Positions 36,605 to 46,565 are shown, counted from the stretch's first letter. The stretch: DNA of 64,000 nt from a bacterium (GCA_018829445.1 JAHJTV010000082.1:62001-126000), one strand, 5' to 3'. The notes: generated from the letters alone by a model not told the origin. Numbers and translations are program-made.

Positions 36605-39600
36605 ATGGATTTATTTTCTGAATATATTCACCTGGAAGAAGTGTACGACTTTCCCGAATCAACTATTTTCCGCGCCCAAAACAAAAAAAATGAGCGTCCG
36701 GTTTTAATCAAGGTATCTAAGAAAGAGTTCACGAAGGAACAGTATAATGATATTAAGGATCGTTTAAAAAAAGCGCAAAAAATTGAGACACACCTGATTG
36801 TCTATCCGTTACGCTGCCTGTATTCGAATAAAAACATAGCGATGACATGGGAAGACACTGGTGCTGTGTTTTTATCGATTATTCTGAAACACAAAAAGAT
36901 GGATTTGGAGCGTTTTTTTAACATTGCAATCCAGATAACACGGAGTCTTGGTGAATTGCATGCCGCGCATGTAGTCCATAATGACCTGAGACCGCACAAT
37001 ATTTTTGTTGATGAAAGAAATGGTAATGTTGTTTTTACTGGTATCAGTTTCTTAAAACAGACTTCTGAGCAAAAAAAAATAAAATCTGCGGAAATGCTTG
37101 GTGAAGACCTATTTCTTTACACATCACCGGAACAAACAGGCAGAATCAATTGGGATATTGATCAGAAAAGTGATCTTTATTCTCTGGGTATTGTGTTCTA
37201 TGAACTGCTGACCGGCAATACTCCATTTTTCCATGAGTCACCACAAAAACGAATTCAAAATCAGCTTGTTGCTGAACCTGATAGCATCCTGAAACACAAT
37301 AGTGAATATCCCCCAATATTAAATCAAATCATCCTCAAACTTCTGTCCAAGGGTCAGGAAGATCGCTACCAAAGCGCTTTCGGATTACTCAAGGATCTGG
37401 AATACTGTCGTCAACAATATGAACTGTTTGGCAACATCGATTCATTCGAATTGGCCCAAAGAGATAACATTGAACGGTTAACGGTTCCCAATAAACTCTA
37501 CGGATCGCAGGAAAATTTTGTTAATTTGATTGAATCATTTAACAGGGTTTGTACAGGTAGCGTCGAAATGATGATCGTGGATGGCAAAGCCGGTATGGGT
37601 AAGACAACCCTGGTGATGGAACTGTTGGGGTTGGCTGAACAGAAAGGGGCTTACATTGCCAGGGGACGATGTGATAGAGAGTACAGGGATACTCCCTATT
37701 TCTCTCTTATTGAGGCATTTCGGTCACTTGTAAATCAGATCCTGAACCAGGAAAAGCAAAGCATAGATGGCTGGAAAGAAAAGTTTCTCAAAGCTCTGGG
37801 AAACAATGGACAACTGGTCATTGATTTTATCCCGGAACTTGAAGCAATACTGGGTGCTCAGCCATCTGTTCCCAAACTCGACTCAGACGAAGCTCAGAAC
37901 AGGCTAAATCATATTTTCAGTAGATTTATTCAAACCTTCACCATTGATGGCAATCCACTTGTTGTTTTTATTGATGGTTTCCAATGGGCTGATCACGCAA
38001 CTATCCAGTTGATACAGGCTGCCTTAACCGATATTGGCAGTCGGTATATTATGCTTATAGTAGCCTACCAAAAACACCTGATCAGCCATTCACACACCTT
38101 TTCCATGTCTCTGGATGAGATTTCCCAATCCGGTACGTCAATTCAACGAATCAAAGTTACTGCACTGGATGTTCCGGATGTCTGCCTGTTGATTGAGGAT
38201 GCACTTAGTTTTAAACAGGATTATCGACTACTGGCAACCTATATCATTGAAAAGACGGGAGGTAATCCATATTTTGTCAAACTGTTTTTGGTTACCCTCC
38301 ATAATCGCAAGTTGATTCAATTCGACCCGTCTGAAGGCCAATGGTGCTGGAATATCGATACTATCAAAGCCGCAAAAATTCCGGATAATATCATCGATTT
38401 ACTTGAGGAGAAAATAAGGGGTTTGGAGCAGGAGTCAATCGAAATATTGAAAATTGCTTCCTGTATTGGAAACCAGTTTGGGTTGAAAACCTTGATGCTG
38501 GCTGCTGATATTGATAAAGAAACAGTACTAAAGCTGCTTGAAAAACCGATTGAACTTGAATTGATACAGCGGGCTGATAAGACAAAAAAAACACCGAAAT
38601 CCAATATTGAGAAAGAAAAAGAGTGGGAAAATAAAAAGGACATAAATTTTCGATTTACCCACAGCAGGGTACAAAGGGCAACATATTCCTTACTTCGGTC
38701 CAAAGAGAAAAGGCAGCATCATCTCAGATTGGGAAAACTATTGCTCGAAAAATATGGGGGATTTGAGAACGATCAACTTACATATCAGATTGTTAATCAG
38801 ATGAACCAGGGAATCCAATTGATCAGAAAACAGGCTGAGAGGCATGAACTGGCAAAGTTGAACTTGCTTGTGGGGAAAAAATCCAAGTCTGCTGCAGCAT
38901 TTGAAATAGCCTGGAAGTTTTTTTCAATTGGATCCGAATTACTTTCAAAAAGCAGTTGGGAAAAGGACTATGAGCTAACCAAGGAACTGTATTTGAAAAG
39001 GTCTGAATGTGAGTATTTTATTGGAAATACGGAGGTCGCCAAACCGATTTTTAATCTATTGCTTCAACATGTTCGAACCAATCGTGAGAAGGTCGAAGTC
39101 ATCAACCTGAAATTAAACCTCTATATAAAAAATAATCGCCTGGAAGATGCAATTGAGATTGGTGTAGCGGCATTGGACTCGTTATTCAACGAAAAGATCC
39201 CGCCAAATGATGCAGAGATCACTATTGTTTCCCAGATAAAAATGCAGGATATTCAGGTCAATCTTGAGCAAAAACAGATAGAAAACCTGTTGTATTTAAA
39301 AGAAATGTCTGATCCGGATAAAAAAGCAATGATGGATCTGATCGCAAATATCATTCCTGCTGCCTACATAGTGAAACGAAATCTCTGGGTGCTATTAACC
39401 CTGCAGATGGTTGAAATCAGCTTATCCCATGGAAACACGGATAGTTCGGCCTACGCTTATATGAATTATGCCGTTATTCTGTGCTCGGGATTGCAGGATT
39501 ATGCGGGCGGATACGCCGTTGGAAAGCTGGCGTTGGATCTAAACAGTAAATTCAATAATCATGGCCTCATCAGCCAGCTGAATTTTTTATTTGGGAGTTA

Positions 39601-41167
39601 TTTGGGTCATTGGAAAAACAAGGCGGTAGATAATATAACCTACCTGAATCGATCCTATACGGCTGGAATAGAATATGGAGATTTTATTAGCGCCGGGCTG
39701 AGTGTCGATTTTCTGATGAAAACCCATATAATGGTTGGATCGCCTCTTGAGGAGATTCAAAAGGAGGTCAAGAAGCATCAGGACTTTGTGGATCAGCTGA
39801 ACAATCCGGATCTTGCGGATATTTTGGAGATTTCTAATTTGGTGTTGCTTTTAAAGGACTCAGTACCTGATTCCAGTGATTGTATTCCGGATATGCAGCA
39901 GTCGGCTGAATTGCTGAAATCAGTAAAAGCCAGCAAGAATACCCAGTTGAAACAATGGTATTACCTGGTAAACGCTCAGATACATTATTTTTTTTACAAC
40001 CATGCTGAAGCTTTGGAGATGATCCAGGAATCAGACAAACTGATTGCGAGCTACTCTCAATTGGCAATTTCAGAGCACTATTTCTATTTTTCATTAATAA
40101 TAATAGAAAATTACAGCTCCTTTAGCGAGGAGAACAAGAAAAAATACTGGGATATTCTCAAGAATAACCACCAAAGACTAACGACACTGGCAAATGGGTG
40201 TCCAATTAATTTCAGGGACAAAGAATTGCTGATATCGGCCTTGATGGCCGGTATTTCCGGTAATTATATAAAGGCTGGTGACCTGTTTGATGAAGCGATT
40301 CAAACTGCAAGTGACAACGGATTTGTTCAGATTGAAGCCATAGCCAACGAGTTGGCCGCAAAGTATTATCTATCAAAAGATAAAGAGACCATTGCCATGG
40401 CTTATATTCGTAAAGCCTGTCTTGGATACATCAAGTGGGGAGCGATGAGAAAACTGAGTCATCTGGAATATAGCTATCCGATGCTTTTAAAAAGACGAAC
40501 ACGTTTTGATGAAGCAATCGAATATGAAGGAGATTCCAGTGAAAAATCAATAATTTCCGATTTGGATTCAATTGTTAAGGCGTCTCAGGAGTTATCGCAA
40601 GAGATCAATTTGGATTCAATGGCTTGTAAACTCATTGAGATGCTGCTGGAAAATATCAAAGTGCAGAAGGGGTTTTTCCTGGTTGAAGTAGACAATCACA
40701 TAAGGATTCTGACACGGGGAGTTAAAAACGATTCAGTTATTGTCGATTCGATTTCCGTTCCCCTCGAAGAATGTGAACACATTGCGAAAAGTGTTGTTTT
40801 TTATGTAATAAGGACCAAAAAGACCATTATTTTGGATGATGCCAGTAAAGACAGTATGTTTGCCTACAACAAATACATCGAAGAGGTAAAACCGAAATCA
40901 ATTCTCTGTATCCCAATTATTACTCACGATAAACTAAACGGGATTCTTTACTTAGAGAATACGGACGTTGCTAGAATCTTTTCGCCAAAACTGGTGGAAT
41001 TATTGACACTTTTTATTTCACAAGTCTCAGTATCAATAGAAAACGCCATGCTCAAATTTACCGTAGCAAGGTTAACCGAAGAACTGGATACCTCAAAGAA
41101 AAAACTGGAAAAGCGCATGCAATTACTTGAACAACAACTTGAAAACCGGTTCAAACAAAACGTTTAA
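36605..41167 (+). CDS. Giant pseudokinase / AAA-type ATPase / TPR / GAF signalling protein
   Basis: A 1520-residue cytoplasmic protein. Residues about 1-270 form a Ser/Thr-kinase-like domain with lysine K36, HNDLRPHN (D127, N132) and SDLYSLG. The DFG motif is replaced by FTG (144-146), so the metal-binding Asp is lost and it is probably a pseudokinase. An ATPase domain follows: Walker A GKAGMGKTT (327-335) and a Walker B-like VVFIDGFQWAD. The middle (about 650-1300) is helical and TPR-like. A GAF domain (about 1330-1480) and a short coiled coil end the protein. Similar proteins usually end in a histidine kinase or cyclase; none is present here. Its input and output are unknown. Confidence 0.85.
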   Translation: MDLFSEYIHLEEVYDFPESTIFRAQNKKNERPVLIKVSKKEFTKEQYNDIKDRLKKAQKIETHLIVYPLRCLYSNKNIAMTWEDTGAVFLSIILKHKKMDLERFFNIAIQITRSLGELHAAHVVHNDLRPHNIFVDERNGNVVFTGISFLKQTSEQKKIKSAEMLGEDLFLYTSPEQTGRINWDIDQKSDLYSLGIVFYELLTGNTPFFHESPQKRIQNQLVAEPDSILKHNSEYPPILNQIILKLLSKGQEDRYQSAFGLLKDLEYCRQQYELFGNIDSFELAQRDNIERLTVPNKLYGSQENFVNLIESFNRVCTGSVEMMIVDGKAGMGKTTLVMELLGLAEQKGAYIARGRCDREYRDTPYFSLIEAFRSLVNQILNQEKQSIDGWKEKFLKALGNNGQLVIDFIPELEAILGAQPSVPKLDSDEAQNRLNHIFSRFIQTFTIDGNPLVVFIDGFQWADHATIQLIQAALTDIGSRYIMLIVAYQKHLISHSHTFSMSLDEISQSGTSIQRIKVTALDVPDVCLLIEDALSFKQDYRLLATYIIEKTGGNPYFVKLFLVTLHNRKLIQFDPSEGQWCWNIDTIKAAKIPDNIIDLLEEKIRGLEQESIEILKIASCIGNQFGLKTLMLAADIDKETVLKLLEKPIELELIQRADKTKKTPKSNIEKEKEWENKKDINFRFTHSRVQRATYSLLRSKEKRQHHLRLGKLLLEKYGGFENDQLTYQIVNQMNQGIQLIRKQAERHELAKLNLLVGKKSKSAAAFEIAWKFFSIGSELLSKSSWEKDYELTKELYLKRSECEYFIGNTEVAKPIFNLLLQHVRTNREKVEVINLKLNLYIKNNRLEDAIEIGVAALDSLFNEKIPPNDAEITIVSQIKMQDIQVNLEQKQIENLLYLKEMSDPDKKAMMDLIANIIPAAYIVKRNLWVLLTLQMVEISLSHGNTDSSAYAYMNYAVILCSGLQDYAGGYAVGKLALDLNSKFNNHGLISQLNFLFGSYLGHWKNKAVDNITYLNRSYTAGIEYGDFISAGLSVDFLMKTHIMVGSPLEEIQKEVKKHQDFVDQLNNPDLADILEISNLVLLLKDSVPDSSDCIPDMQQSAELLKSVKASKNTQLKQWYYLVNAQIHYFFYNHAEALEMIQESDKLIASYSQLAISEHYFYFSLIIIENYSSFSEENKKKYWDILKNNHQRLTTLANGCPINFRDKELLISALMAGISGNYIKAGDLFDEAIQTASDNGFVQIEAIANELAAKYYLSKDKETIAMAYIRKACLGYIKWGAMRKLSHLEYSYPMLLKRRTRFDEAIEYEGDSSEKSIISDLDSIVKASQELSQEINLDSMACKLIEMLLENIKVQKGFFLVEVDNHIRILTRGVKNDSVIVDSISVPLEECEHIAKSVVFYVIRTKKTIILDDASKDSMFAYNKYIEEVKPKSILCIPIITHDKLNGILYLENTDVARIFSPKLVELLTLFISQVSVSIENAMLKFTVARLTEELDTSKKKLEKRMQLLEQQLENRFKQNV

Positions 41168-41958
41168 CAGAGATTCGGTTTAAAGAAAGGCCTTAGGGAA
41201 CTGAAAATTTATATGATTTTTCAATAAGAGTATTGATTTCAGTCTGTGCCTTTTCTCCTCCCGATGTATACAGGCCCATATCCTCTTTCCCCGTTGGGTC
41301 AAAAAAGCAAAATCTCTCTGAGTTCGCTGTTCATTACTCGTCCTGTCTAAAAATTCAAAATCCCGTATTGTTAAAAATATCTATTCTTGAATCTACTCCG
41401 AAAAGTCGATTTTCTTGTCATTCCGGCCTCCGAGCCGGAATCCAGATTTTTGATTAAACCTTATGGATGCCGGATCAAGTCTGGCATGACAGCGGTTCAG
41501 GATTTCTATGGTTTTTAGATTATTGAGTTAAAAACCCTAAATTGAACATTACAATACTTTTCGGAGTGGACTCATTCTTTTTTACTCCGGAATTAAAAGG
41601 CTGAAATCTGGTCATATATGACCAATGGGTTGTATTTAACCACTTTTTGTATCCGTTTTATCCTCTAATCGCTGGTGTTCTGGTATAATATATATTTTAA
41701 ATTTAGTAGGTTGGCCGTAAAAATAGAAATTCGACTCTATTTAGCATGAATCTTGAAAATGTATTTCTTGGATATGATTGGTTTTAATAGCAGAAGAGAG
41801 GATTAAATAGAAACAAATAAAATTAAAACAAGTGTTCAGAGAGCGATTAGTGATATGATTGTAGTAATAATGACTGCACTTGAGGATAAGACTATGTCTA
41901 CTCCGGGTTCATGGAAAAAACTCTACCCATCGGCCGTTAAAAAAAATGGAGGACTATC
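41168..41958. other. Intergenic region with nested palindromic elements
   Basis: Nearly 800 bases without a recognised gene. It holds the nested inverted-repeat element at 41388-41573 and a perfect 14-bp palindrome, GGTCATATATGACC, at 41610-41623, a possible operator or methylation-type site. A TATAAT at 41684-41689 lacks a matching -35. Short frames starting at 41233 and 41855 are not convincing. Confidence 0.5.
41388..41573. repeat. Nested inverted-repeat element (MITE/REP-like)
   Basis: Outer 19-bp arms TGAATCTACTCCGAAAAGT (41388-41406) and the reverse complement of 41555-41573 match at 17 of 19 positions, with a perfect 12-bp core. Inside sits a second palindrome, 41416-41491, bounded by TGTCA...TGACA, with sub-hairpins TTCCGGC-CTCCGA-GCCGGAA and GCCGGA-TCAAG-TCTGGC. 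The inner unit has the form of widespread bacterial intergenic TGTCATTCC-type repeats. The outer arms suggest that it is one mobile or structured unit of about 186 bases. Confidence 0.65.
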
Positions 41959-42174
41959 ATGGATAAAAGAAAAAGCAATAAGTCTCTGCGTAGAAAATCT
42001 GAGCCTTTCAAACCGACCAGAATGTTTATTAACGGCGCTGTGGCAGATTATCTGAATCGAGGAGGCAAGATAACACAACTGGCCTCAAATCGTAGTTATT
42101 ACTATGCAACGCATAATGATAATCATTATTTTGAAGCTGACGACTTTCTTATCGAAAACACCATTTTGCAATGA
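41959..42174 (+). CDS. Small orphan protein
   Basis: A 71-residue product preceded by GGAGG seven bases before ATG 41959, one of the strongest ribosome binding sites in the window; this supports a real gene. The N-terminus is very basic (KRKSNKSLRRKSEPFKP), followed by FINGAVADYLNRGGKITQLA and an aromatic, acidic end (EADDFLIENTILQ). It could be a small nucleic-acid or ribosome-associated protein, but no family is recognised. It stands alone between palindromic repeats and a lipoprotein gene. Confidence 0.6.
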   Translation: MDKRKSNKSLRRKSEPFKPTRMFINGAVADYLNRGGKITQLASNRSYYYATHNDNHYFEADDFLIENTILQ

Positions 42175-42220
42175 GATAAGGCAGCGTGAATGCTTCCCAT
42201 ATGGAATTTTAATTCAAGGG

Positions 42221-42257
42221 CAAGTGGCTTGATAACTGTCTAAAAACAGGCCACTTG
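42221..42257 (+). terminator. Possible hairpin terminator after the 71-residue gene
   Basis: CAAGTGGC pairs with GCCACTTG across a 21-base loop, and CTGT/ACAG inside the loop extends the stem. The following tctatattt is only weakly T-rich. It lies 47 bases after the small gene and just before the next lipoprotein gene. Confidence 0.5.
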
Positions 42258-42296
42258 TCTATATTTAAGTCTAGTCATCCTTGAAGCGAGAATAAT

Positions 42297-43538
42297 ATGA
42301 AATTGCACCCATTGTTAATAGTTGCTTGTTTCCTCATTGTTGGGGCGTGTAGTCATAAGGTTGTAAGAGTAGATGACGAGTTTTTGCGTGAGATGAGTCC
42401 GGAAGAAATTCAACAAATGGAGAGGATCGAGAAAGCGATAGTTGCTATCAGTGATGAACAGCAGCCAATTCGAGATTCAATCCGAATTACTGAACTTGAA
42501 TTGCAGATTCAAAAACGGGAGTCAGTCCAGCTTGAAAGAGAAAAATCGATCCTAAACAATAAAGACCGTCTGTACAAATTAAAAAATGACTTTCTCAAAC
42601 AAAAAGAGGCTCAACAAGCGATTCAACATAACAGTGATAAAATCGCACTCGATGGGTTAAGGAATCTGGTTTTGAAGGCGCGATTAGCCAACGATAATGC
42701 TTGCTTGGAAATGAAGAGTGCCGAACTGGCGGAAAAAATCTCGCAGCGGTCACTAATGCGAGCTCAGATCGGAAGAGCACAACAGGACAAGGTGTTTGGT
42801 ACTGACTCTGGAAAGAGTGTTGAAAAAATTAGAGTCTCAAATTTTGAAAAACGCCTTGAAGAGAAACAACTCACTCTTCAAAAAAAGGAGAATCTCCGCC
42901 TGGAAGCCGGGAATAAATATCAGGAAGCCAGGTCAGCCTTAAATCAAAAAATGCTATGGATGTCCGCACTTCAGTTCTCACCAATTGAGGTGGAGGCAAC
43001 GGATGAGTTAAAAGCTGAGTCAGCAATCCCAGAGGTGATGCCAACCTTGATTCGCATTACTCAATTGGAGATACAGGTTTTACAACAGGAAAAAGAGCAG
43101 CTGCAGAGAAAGAGTTCAATCCTCGTCGATCGAAAACGAGTTTCCAAGCTTAAAAACAACTCTATCGAACAAACAGATTATCAACAGGACATCGAGAAAA
43201 CAGCCAAAGAGATCTATATGAAGGAGCTGTTAGTGAAAGCTATGGAAGCACGACTTGTTTATGAAAATACTCAAGCGGAGAAACAGCAGATTGCACTTGA
43301 GCAAAAAAATACAGAAAAAGTGTTGGCACAAGCTCAAATGAAAAGAAAGCTACAAGACGAAGCCCTTGGGGATAATTCCAATACACAAAAAGACAAAATA
43401 GATCTTTCCGATTTTGAAAATCAACTAAAAAAGATTCAAAGCAGGCTGCAAATGTCAGAAAGATCCATATTGGAAGCACACGGCAAGTTTAAAGAGGCTT
43501 TTAACGATTGGAAAGATGCCCAATCAAAAACCGATTAA
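42297..43538 (+). CDS. Coiled-coil lipoprotein with internal duplication
   Basis: A 413-residue product with a signal peptide and lipobox IVGAC (Cys18). The rest is almost all charged helix rich in E, K and Q. Residues about 61-217 and 250-403 are two copies of one unit. Matching blocks are SIRITELELQIQ with TLIRITQLEIQV, SILNNKDRLYKLKN with SILVDRKRVSKLKN, and VSNFEKRLEEKQLTLQ with LSDFENQLKKIQSRLQ. It is probably a membrane-anchored periplasmic rod. The OmpA-domain coiled-coil gene follows 228 bases later, so the two may work together in envelope structure (inference). No family is recognised. Confidence 0.75.
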   Translation: MKLHPLLIVACFLIVGACSHKVVRVDDEFLREMSPEEIQQMERIEKAIVAISDEQQPIRDSIRITELELQIQKRESVQLEREKSILNNKDRLYKLKNDFLKQKEAQQAIQHNSDKIALDGLRNLVLKARLANDNACLEMKSAELAEKISQRSLMRAQIGRAQQDKVFGTDSGKSVEKIRVSNFEKRLEEKQLTLQKKENLRLEAGNKYQEARSALNQKMLWMSALQFSPIEVEATDELKAESAIPEVMPTLIRITQLEIQVLQQEKEQLQRKSSILVDRKRVSKLKNNSIEQTDYQQDIEKTAKEIYMKELLVKAMEARLVYENTQAEKQQIALEQKNTEKVLAQAQMKRKLQDEALGDNSNTQKDKIDLSDFENQLKKIQSRLQMSERSILEAHGKFKEAFNDWKDAQSKTD

Positions 43539-43766
43539 GGATGATTAACAGCACAGCGATCGAAGAGGTAACAAACAGATCAACTATCTGCTTTAATAAT
43601 AGGTTTGGAGTCTTTGGCCGGCCAGACGATTTCCCTGAACCATTGAAATGACATCGATAAAAACAGAAATAGCCATGGCTGTACCAATTGAACCAGTTCT
43701 ATTTAAAACTACCTTCAGATTCATTTATGCATATCGGCACCAACCCCGAATAACCAAGGAGACAGC

Positions 43767-45089
43767 ATGAATATACGGTTGAATAAATCCCCGAAAGCAT
43801 TGGTAATGTTTATTTTATTGCTGAGTATTGTCCAAGTGGATGATATTCGTGCCGATTTATTCGGCTGGGATGCTTATGAAGAATGTGCAGATGCCAAGGT
43901 TGCAACCGAACTGAAACAAAAGTATTGTCAGCGTGATTTTGATGATGCTGAAGATCGCATTCAATACGTTGAAGCAAAATTCAAGGAAACAAAAATCAAA
44001 CTTGAGGGGCAGATTGCCAACCTCGAATCAAAACTGGAAATGGTCAACGAAGAAAAGGCAACTTTGGAAAAGGAGTTTTATAAGGAGAAAACAAGGTTGG
44101 GAAATGCCATAGTTGAACTTAACAGTCAAATTGCTCGTCTGAACCAGCAAATTGAACTGGCGAAAAATCAAATGGATCAGCAAAAAGATACCTTTTTACA
44201 GCAAATTGCTGATCGGGATAACACCATTCAAATCCTGAAACAAGACTCAGGACAGAGAGAAAAAGACCTAATCGATGAAAACAAAGCGCTCCAAAAGCGC
44301 TACGAAGATGAGATAGTAAAAACCAGTGCTGAATTAGAGACGGAGAAAAATAACAGCATCAAAGCGCTTGAGGAACAACGGAATAAATATGAGCGGCAAT
44401 TAATTGTCTTACGCCTCCAAATGGAAGATGGGAGGAAAAAACAGTTGGCTGAAATTGATGTTTTAAAAAAGGAAGCTGAACTAAAAAATCAGGAGCTGGA
44501 AAAGCTATTGGCACTCACAAAATCACAAATCTTTGACCTAAAGAAGATCATTCGTGATCGAAATGCTGAAATCGTTTCACTTCGAAAATCAAGTGAGACC
44601 CAAAAAAAGGAATTGGAGCTAATGCAAGCCCAAGAAAAAGAGCTGGCGAATCAGCTAAAATCAGAAATCGAAAAGGGAGAAATTCGACTGAAAAAATTTC
44701 AGGGCAAACTGATAATCAATATTGATAACAGAATCTCATTTGCGTCAGGTTCTGCGAGTCTAAAACCAGATATTAAAGCCGCATTCAACAAAATTTCGTC
44801 CATCCTCGCCAGTTATCCGGGAAATCAAATACAGATCGAAGGGCACACCGATATCGTGCAATTGAAAGTAGATGCTGAATTCCAGGACAATTGGGAACTT
44901 TCAACAGCCCGAGCCTTATCTGTGTTGAGGTTCATCCTGAAAAATGAAAACCTTGATAAAAAACGTTTTGTGGCAGTCGGATTTGGAGAGTATAATCCTA
45001 TCGCCAGCAACGAAATAGAAGAAGGGAGGGCTTTAAACCGGAGAGTCGATATCGTCGTTATGCCCAAAGTCGACAAATATTCTGACTGA
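43767..45089 (+). CDS. OmpA-family protein with long coiled coil
   Basis: A 440-residue exported protein. A signal peptide (ending near DIRADLFG) is followed by about 250 residues of heptad-like, charged coiled coil (about 50-305). The C-terminal OmpA peptidoglycan-binding domain (about 310-435) shows FASGSASLKPDI, IQIEGHTD, WELSTARALSVLRF, VGFGEYNP and LNRRVDIVV. This combination resembles MotB-less envelope spacers that hold peptidoglycan away from a partner. It follows the duplicated coiled-coil lipoprotein gene and precedes a repeat-like intergenic stretch. Confidence 0.88.
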   Translation: MNIRLNKSPKALVMFILLLSIVQVDDIRADLFGWDAYEECADAKVATELKQKYCQRDFDDAEDRIQYVEAKFKETKIKLEGQIANLESKLEMVNEEKATLEKEFYKEKTRLGNAIVELNSQIARLNQQIELAKNQMDQQKDTFLQQIADRDNTIQILKQDSGQREKDLIDENKALQKRYEDEIVKTSAELETEKNNSIKALEEQRNKYERQLIVLRLQMEDGRKKQLAEIDVLKKEAELKNQELEKLLALTKSQIFDLKKIIRDRNAEIVSLRKSSETQKKELELMQAQEKELANQLKSEIEKGEIRLKKFQGKLIINIDNRISFASGSASLKPDIKAAFNKISSILASYPGNQIQIEGHTDIVQLKVDAEFQDNWELSTARALSVLRFILKNENLDKKRFVAVGFGEYNPIASNEIEEGRALNRRVDIVVMPKVDKYSD

Positions 45090-45455
45090 TCGTAAGGGAG
45101 GGGCTCTGACAATATCCCTTTTTCCGGGTGGTGCTCATAGTCATGCTATTGGCGGGGTACTCTTCGGCGATTACATTGTTTTTGGATGATATCATACGTT
45201 CCGTTTTTTGGGGTGTTCCGTAACATAATTGTTGATACAAGGCTGCCTCTGGTAAGGTTAGTGGCGGGACGGAAGTATCTCTCGGTAGGACGATTGACTT
45301 TAAGGGAACGATATTGGCGAACAAATGTATCGTCATCAATACTGGAGCAACGCTTTAGCTCCCGCCTATCATTCGCTTGCCAACTAAATTTTCACCGGTA
45401 TTCTTTGCTCCGCCTGACGCGGCTCCTTGTTTGCCTTGCCAACTGGAATTTCTTA
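45090..45455. other. Intergenic stretch, possibly decayed sequence
   Basis: About 365 bases. An in-frame extension of the DUF2914 gene runs through it to 45186, but its arginine-rich, low-similarity peptide does not belong to that family. The opposite-strand frame (45058-45339) is also unconvincing. It may mark a recombination boundary between the OmpA gene and the DUF2914/SulP block. No repeat arms were found. Confidence 0.35.
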
Positions 45456-46565
45456 ATGAATGTTAATATGTTGTATAAGAGGTTTGAGCCACGACTGACT
45501 GCCATTCGCCGTTTCCTGCCTGCGCTTGCTTTTTTTTGCGGATTTACCTGGGATTCTGTGAACATGGGTCGGGTGGTTTCCTTTCTTGATCTCCTAGTAC
45601 TCACCAGCTATTACTTTGGAGCTGGCCTCATCCTCGTCCTTCTAGTACGGGAGATAAAACCCCAGTGGAAAAACTGGTTCGACTTTCTTGTCCAGTTTTT
45701 CTTCGGTGGTCTGTTCAGCGCCCTGGTGGTTTTTTATTTTAAGAGTTCCGGCTCTCTTTACACCTTTTTGGTTGTGGTCGGTCTGGTCATGCTATTGATT
45801 GCCAATGAGTTTCTCGCCAAAAGATACCCGAGCCGCGCTTTGAGTTGGGCATTGTTTGCGATTTGCAGTACCATGTATCTCAATTTTTTGATCCCTCACA
45901 TAGTCCATTCCATCCGGGCTGTTTGGTTTTACTTGAGCTGCTTGATCAGTCTGGTTCTAATCTTCGGTATTCATCGCTTTGCCAGCGTCAAGCAACACGA
46001 GATCATGTCACTTGCAGGAAAAAAAAGGTTATATTTTTGGGAGCTGCGGCAGTTGGCTCCAGCCTTGAGTGTGGTTATCCTGCTTGTCGTTTTGTATCAG
46101 TTCCGGCTTATTCCGCCCGTACCTCTGGTATTGAAGGAAAGTTATATCTGTAAAAATTTCAGCAATCAGGACGGTAGTTATCGGTGCCAGGCCGAAAAAC
46201 AAAACTTCTGGCGGCGAACCTTAGGAATTGGTGAGGACGTCATTCACTTTCAGGAGGGGGAAAAGATTTATAACCTGAGTGCAGTGTTTGCTCCTACCCT
46301 GATAACGGTTGATCTGGTACAGCACTGGTGGTTGCGAGATGAGAAGGATAACAGCTGGCTGGATAGAGGATTCGTTAATCTGTCCATGATAGGCGGTCGC
46401 AAGAAAGGCTGGCGGAACTACAGCTATATACAAACCGATGTCCAAACGGGGCGTTGGAAGGTGGAAACCGCCTTGCAGAACGGGGCGGTACTTGCCATTC
46501 ATTATTTTACCGCCAAAGAACAAATTGGTTCTCAACAACCGACACATACTATAAGGGTGCACTAA
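45456..46565 (+). CDS. DUF2914 membrane protein
   Basis: A 369-residue protein. The N-terminus RRFLPALAFFCGFTWDSVN starts about seven hydrophobic helices. The soluble C-terminal part has the DUF2914 pattern: a WWLRDEK segment, NLSMIGGRKKGWRNYSYIQT and GRWKVETALQNGAVLA. ATG at 45456 is chosen; the same frame extends to 45186, but that part is not family-like. The function of DUF2914 is unknown; the C-terminal domain is predicted to face the periplasm. It is followed by a SulP transporter gene after 286 bases with nothing recognised. Confidence 0.8.
   Translation: MNVNMLYKRFEPRLTAIRRFLPALAFFCGFTWDSVNMGRVVSFLDLLVLTSYYFGAGLILVLLVREIKPQWKNWFDFLVQFFFGGLFSALVVFYFKSSGSLYTFLVVVGLVMLLIANEFLAKRYPSRALSWALFAICSTMYLNFLIPHIVHSIRAVWFYLSCLISLVLIFGIHRFASVKQHEIMSLAGKKRLYFWELRQLAPALSVVILLVVLYQFRLIPPVPLVLKESYICKNFSNQDGSYRCQAEKQNFWRRTLGIGEDVIHFQEGEKIYNLSAVFAPTLITVDLVQHWWLRDEKDNSWLDRGFVNLSMIGGRKKGWRNYSYIQTDVQTGRWKVETALQNGAVLAIHYFTAKEQIGSQQPTHTIRVH

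Noticed and set aside
42297..43538. Repetitive coding sequence considered as a DNA repeat array or CRISPR
   Set aside because: The repetition is at protein level in a coiled coil; DNA copies are diverged and lack repeat-spacer structure.
45186..45455. N-terminal extension of the DUF2914 gene
   Set aside because: Arginine-rich peptide without family resemblance; the family-like N-terminus begins at 45456.
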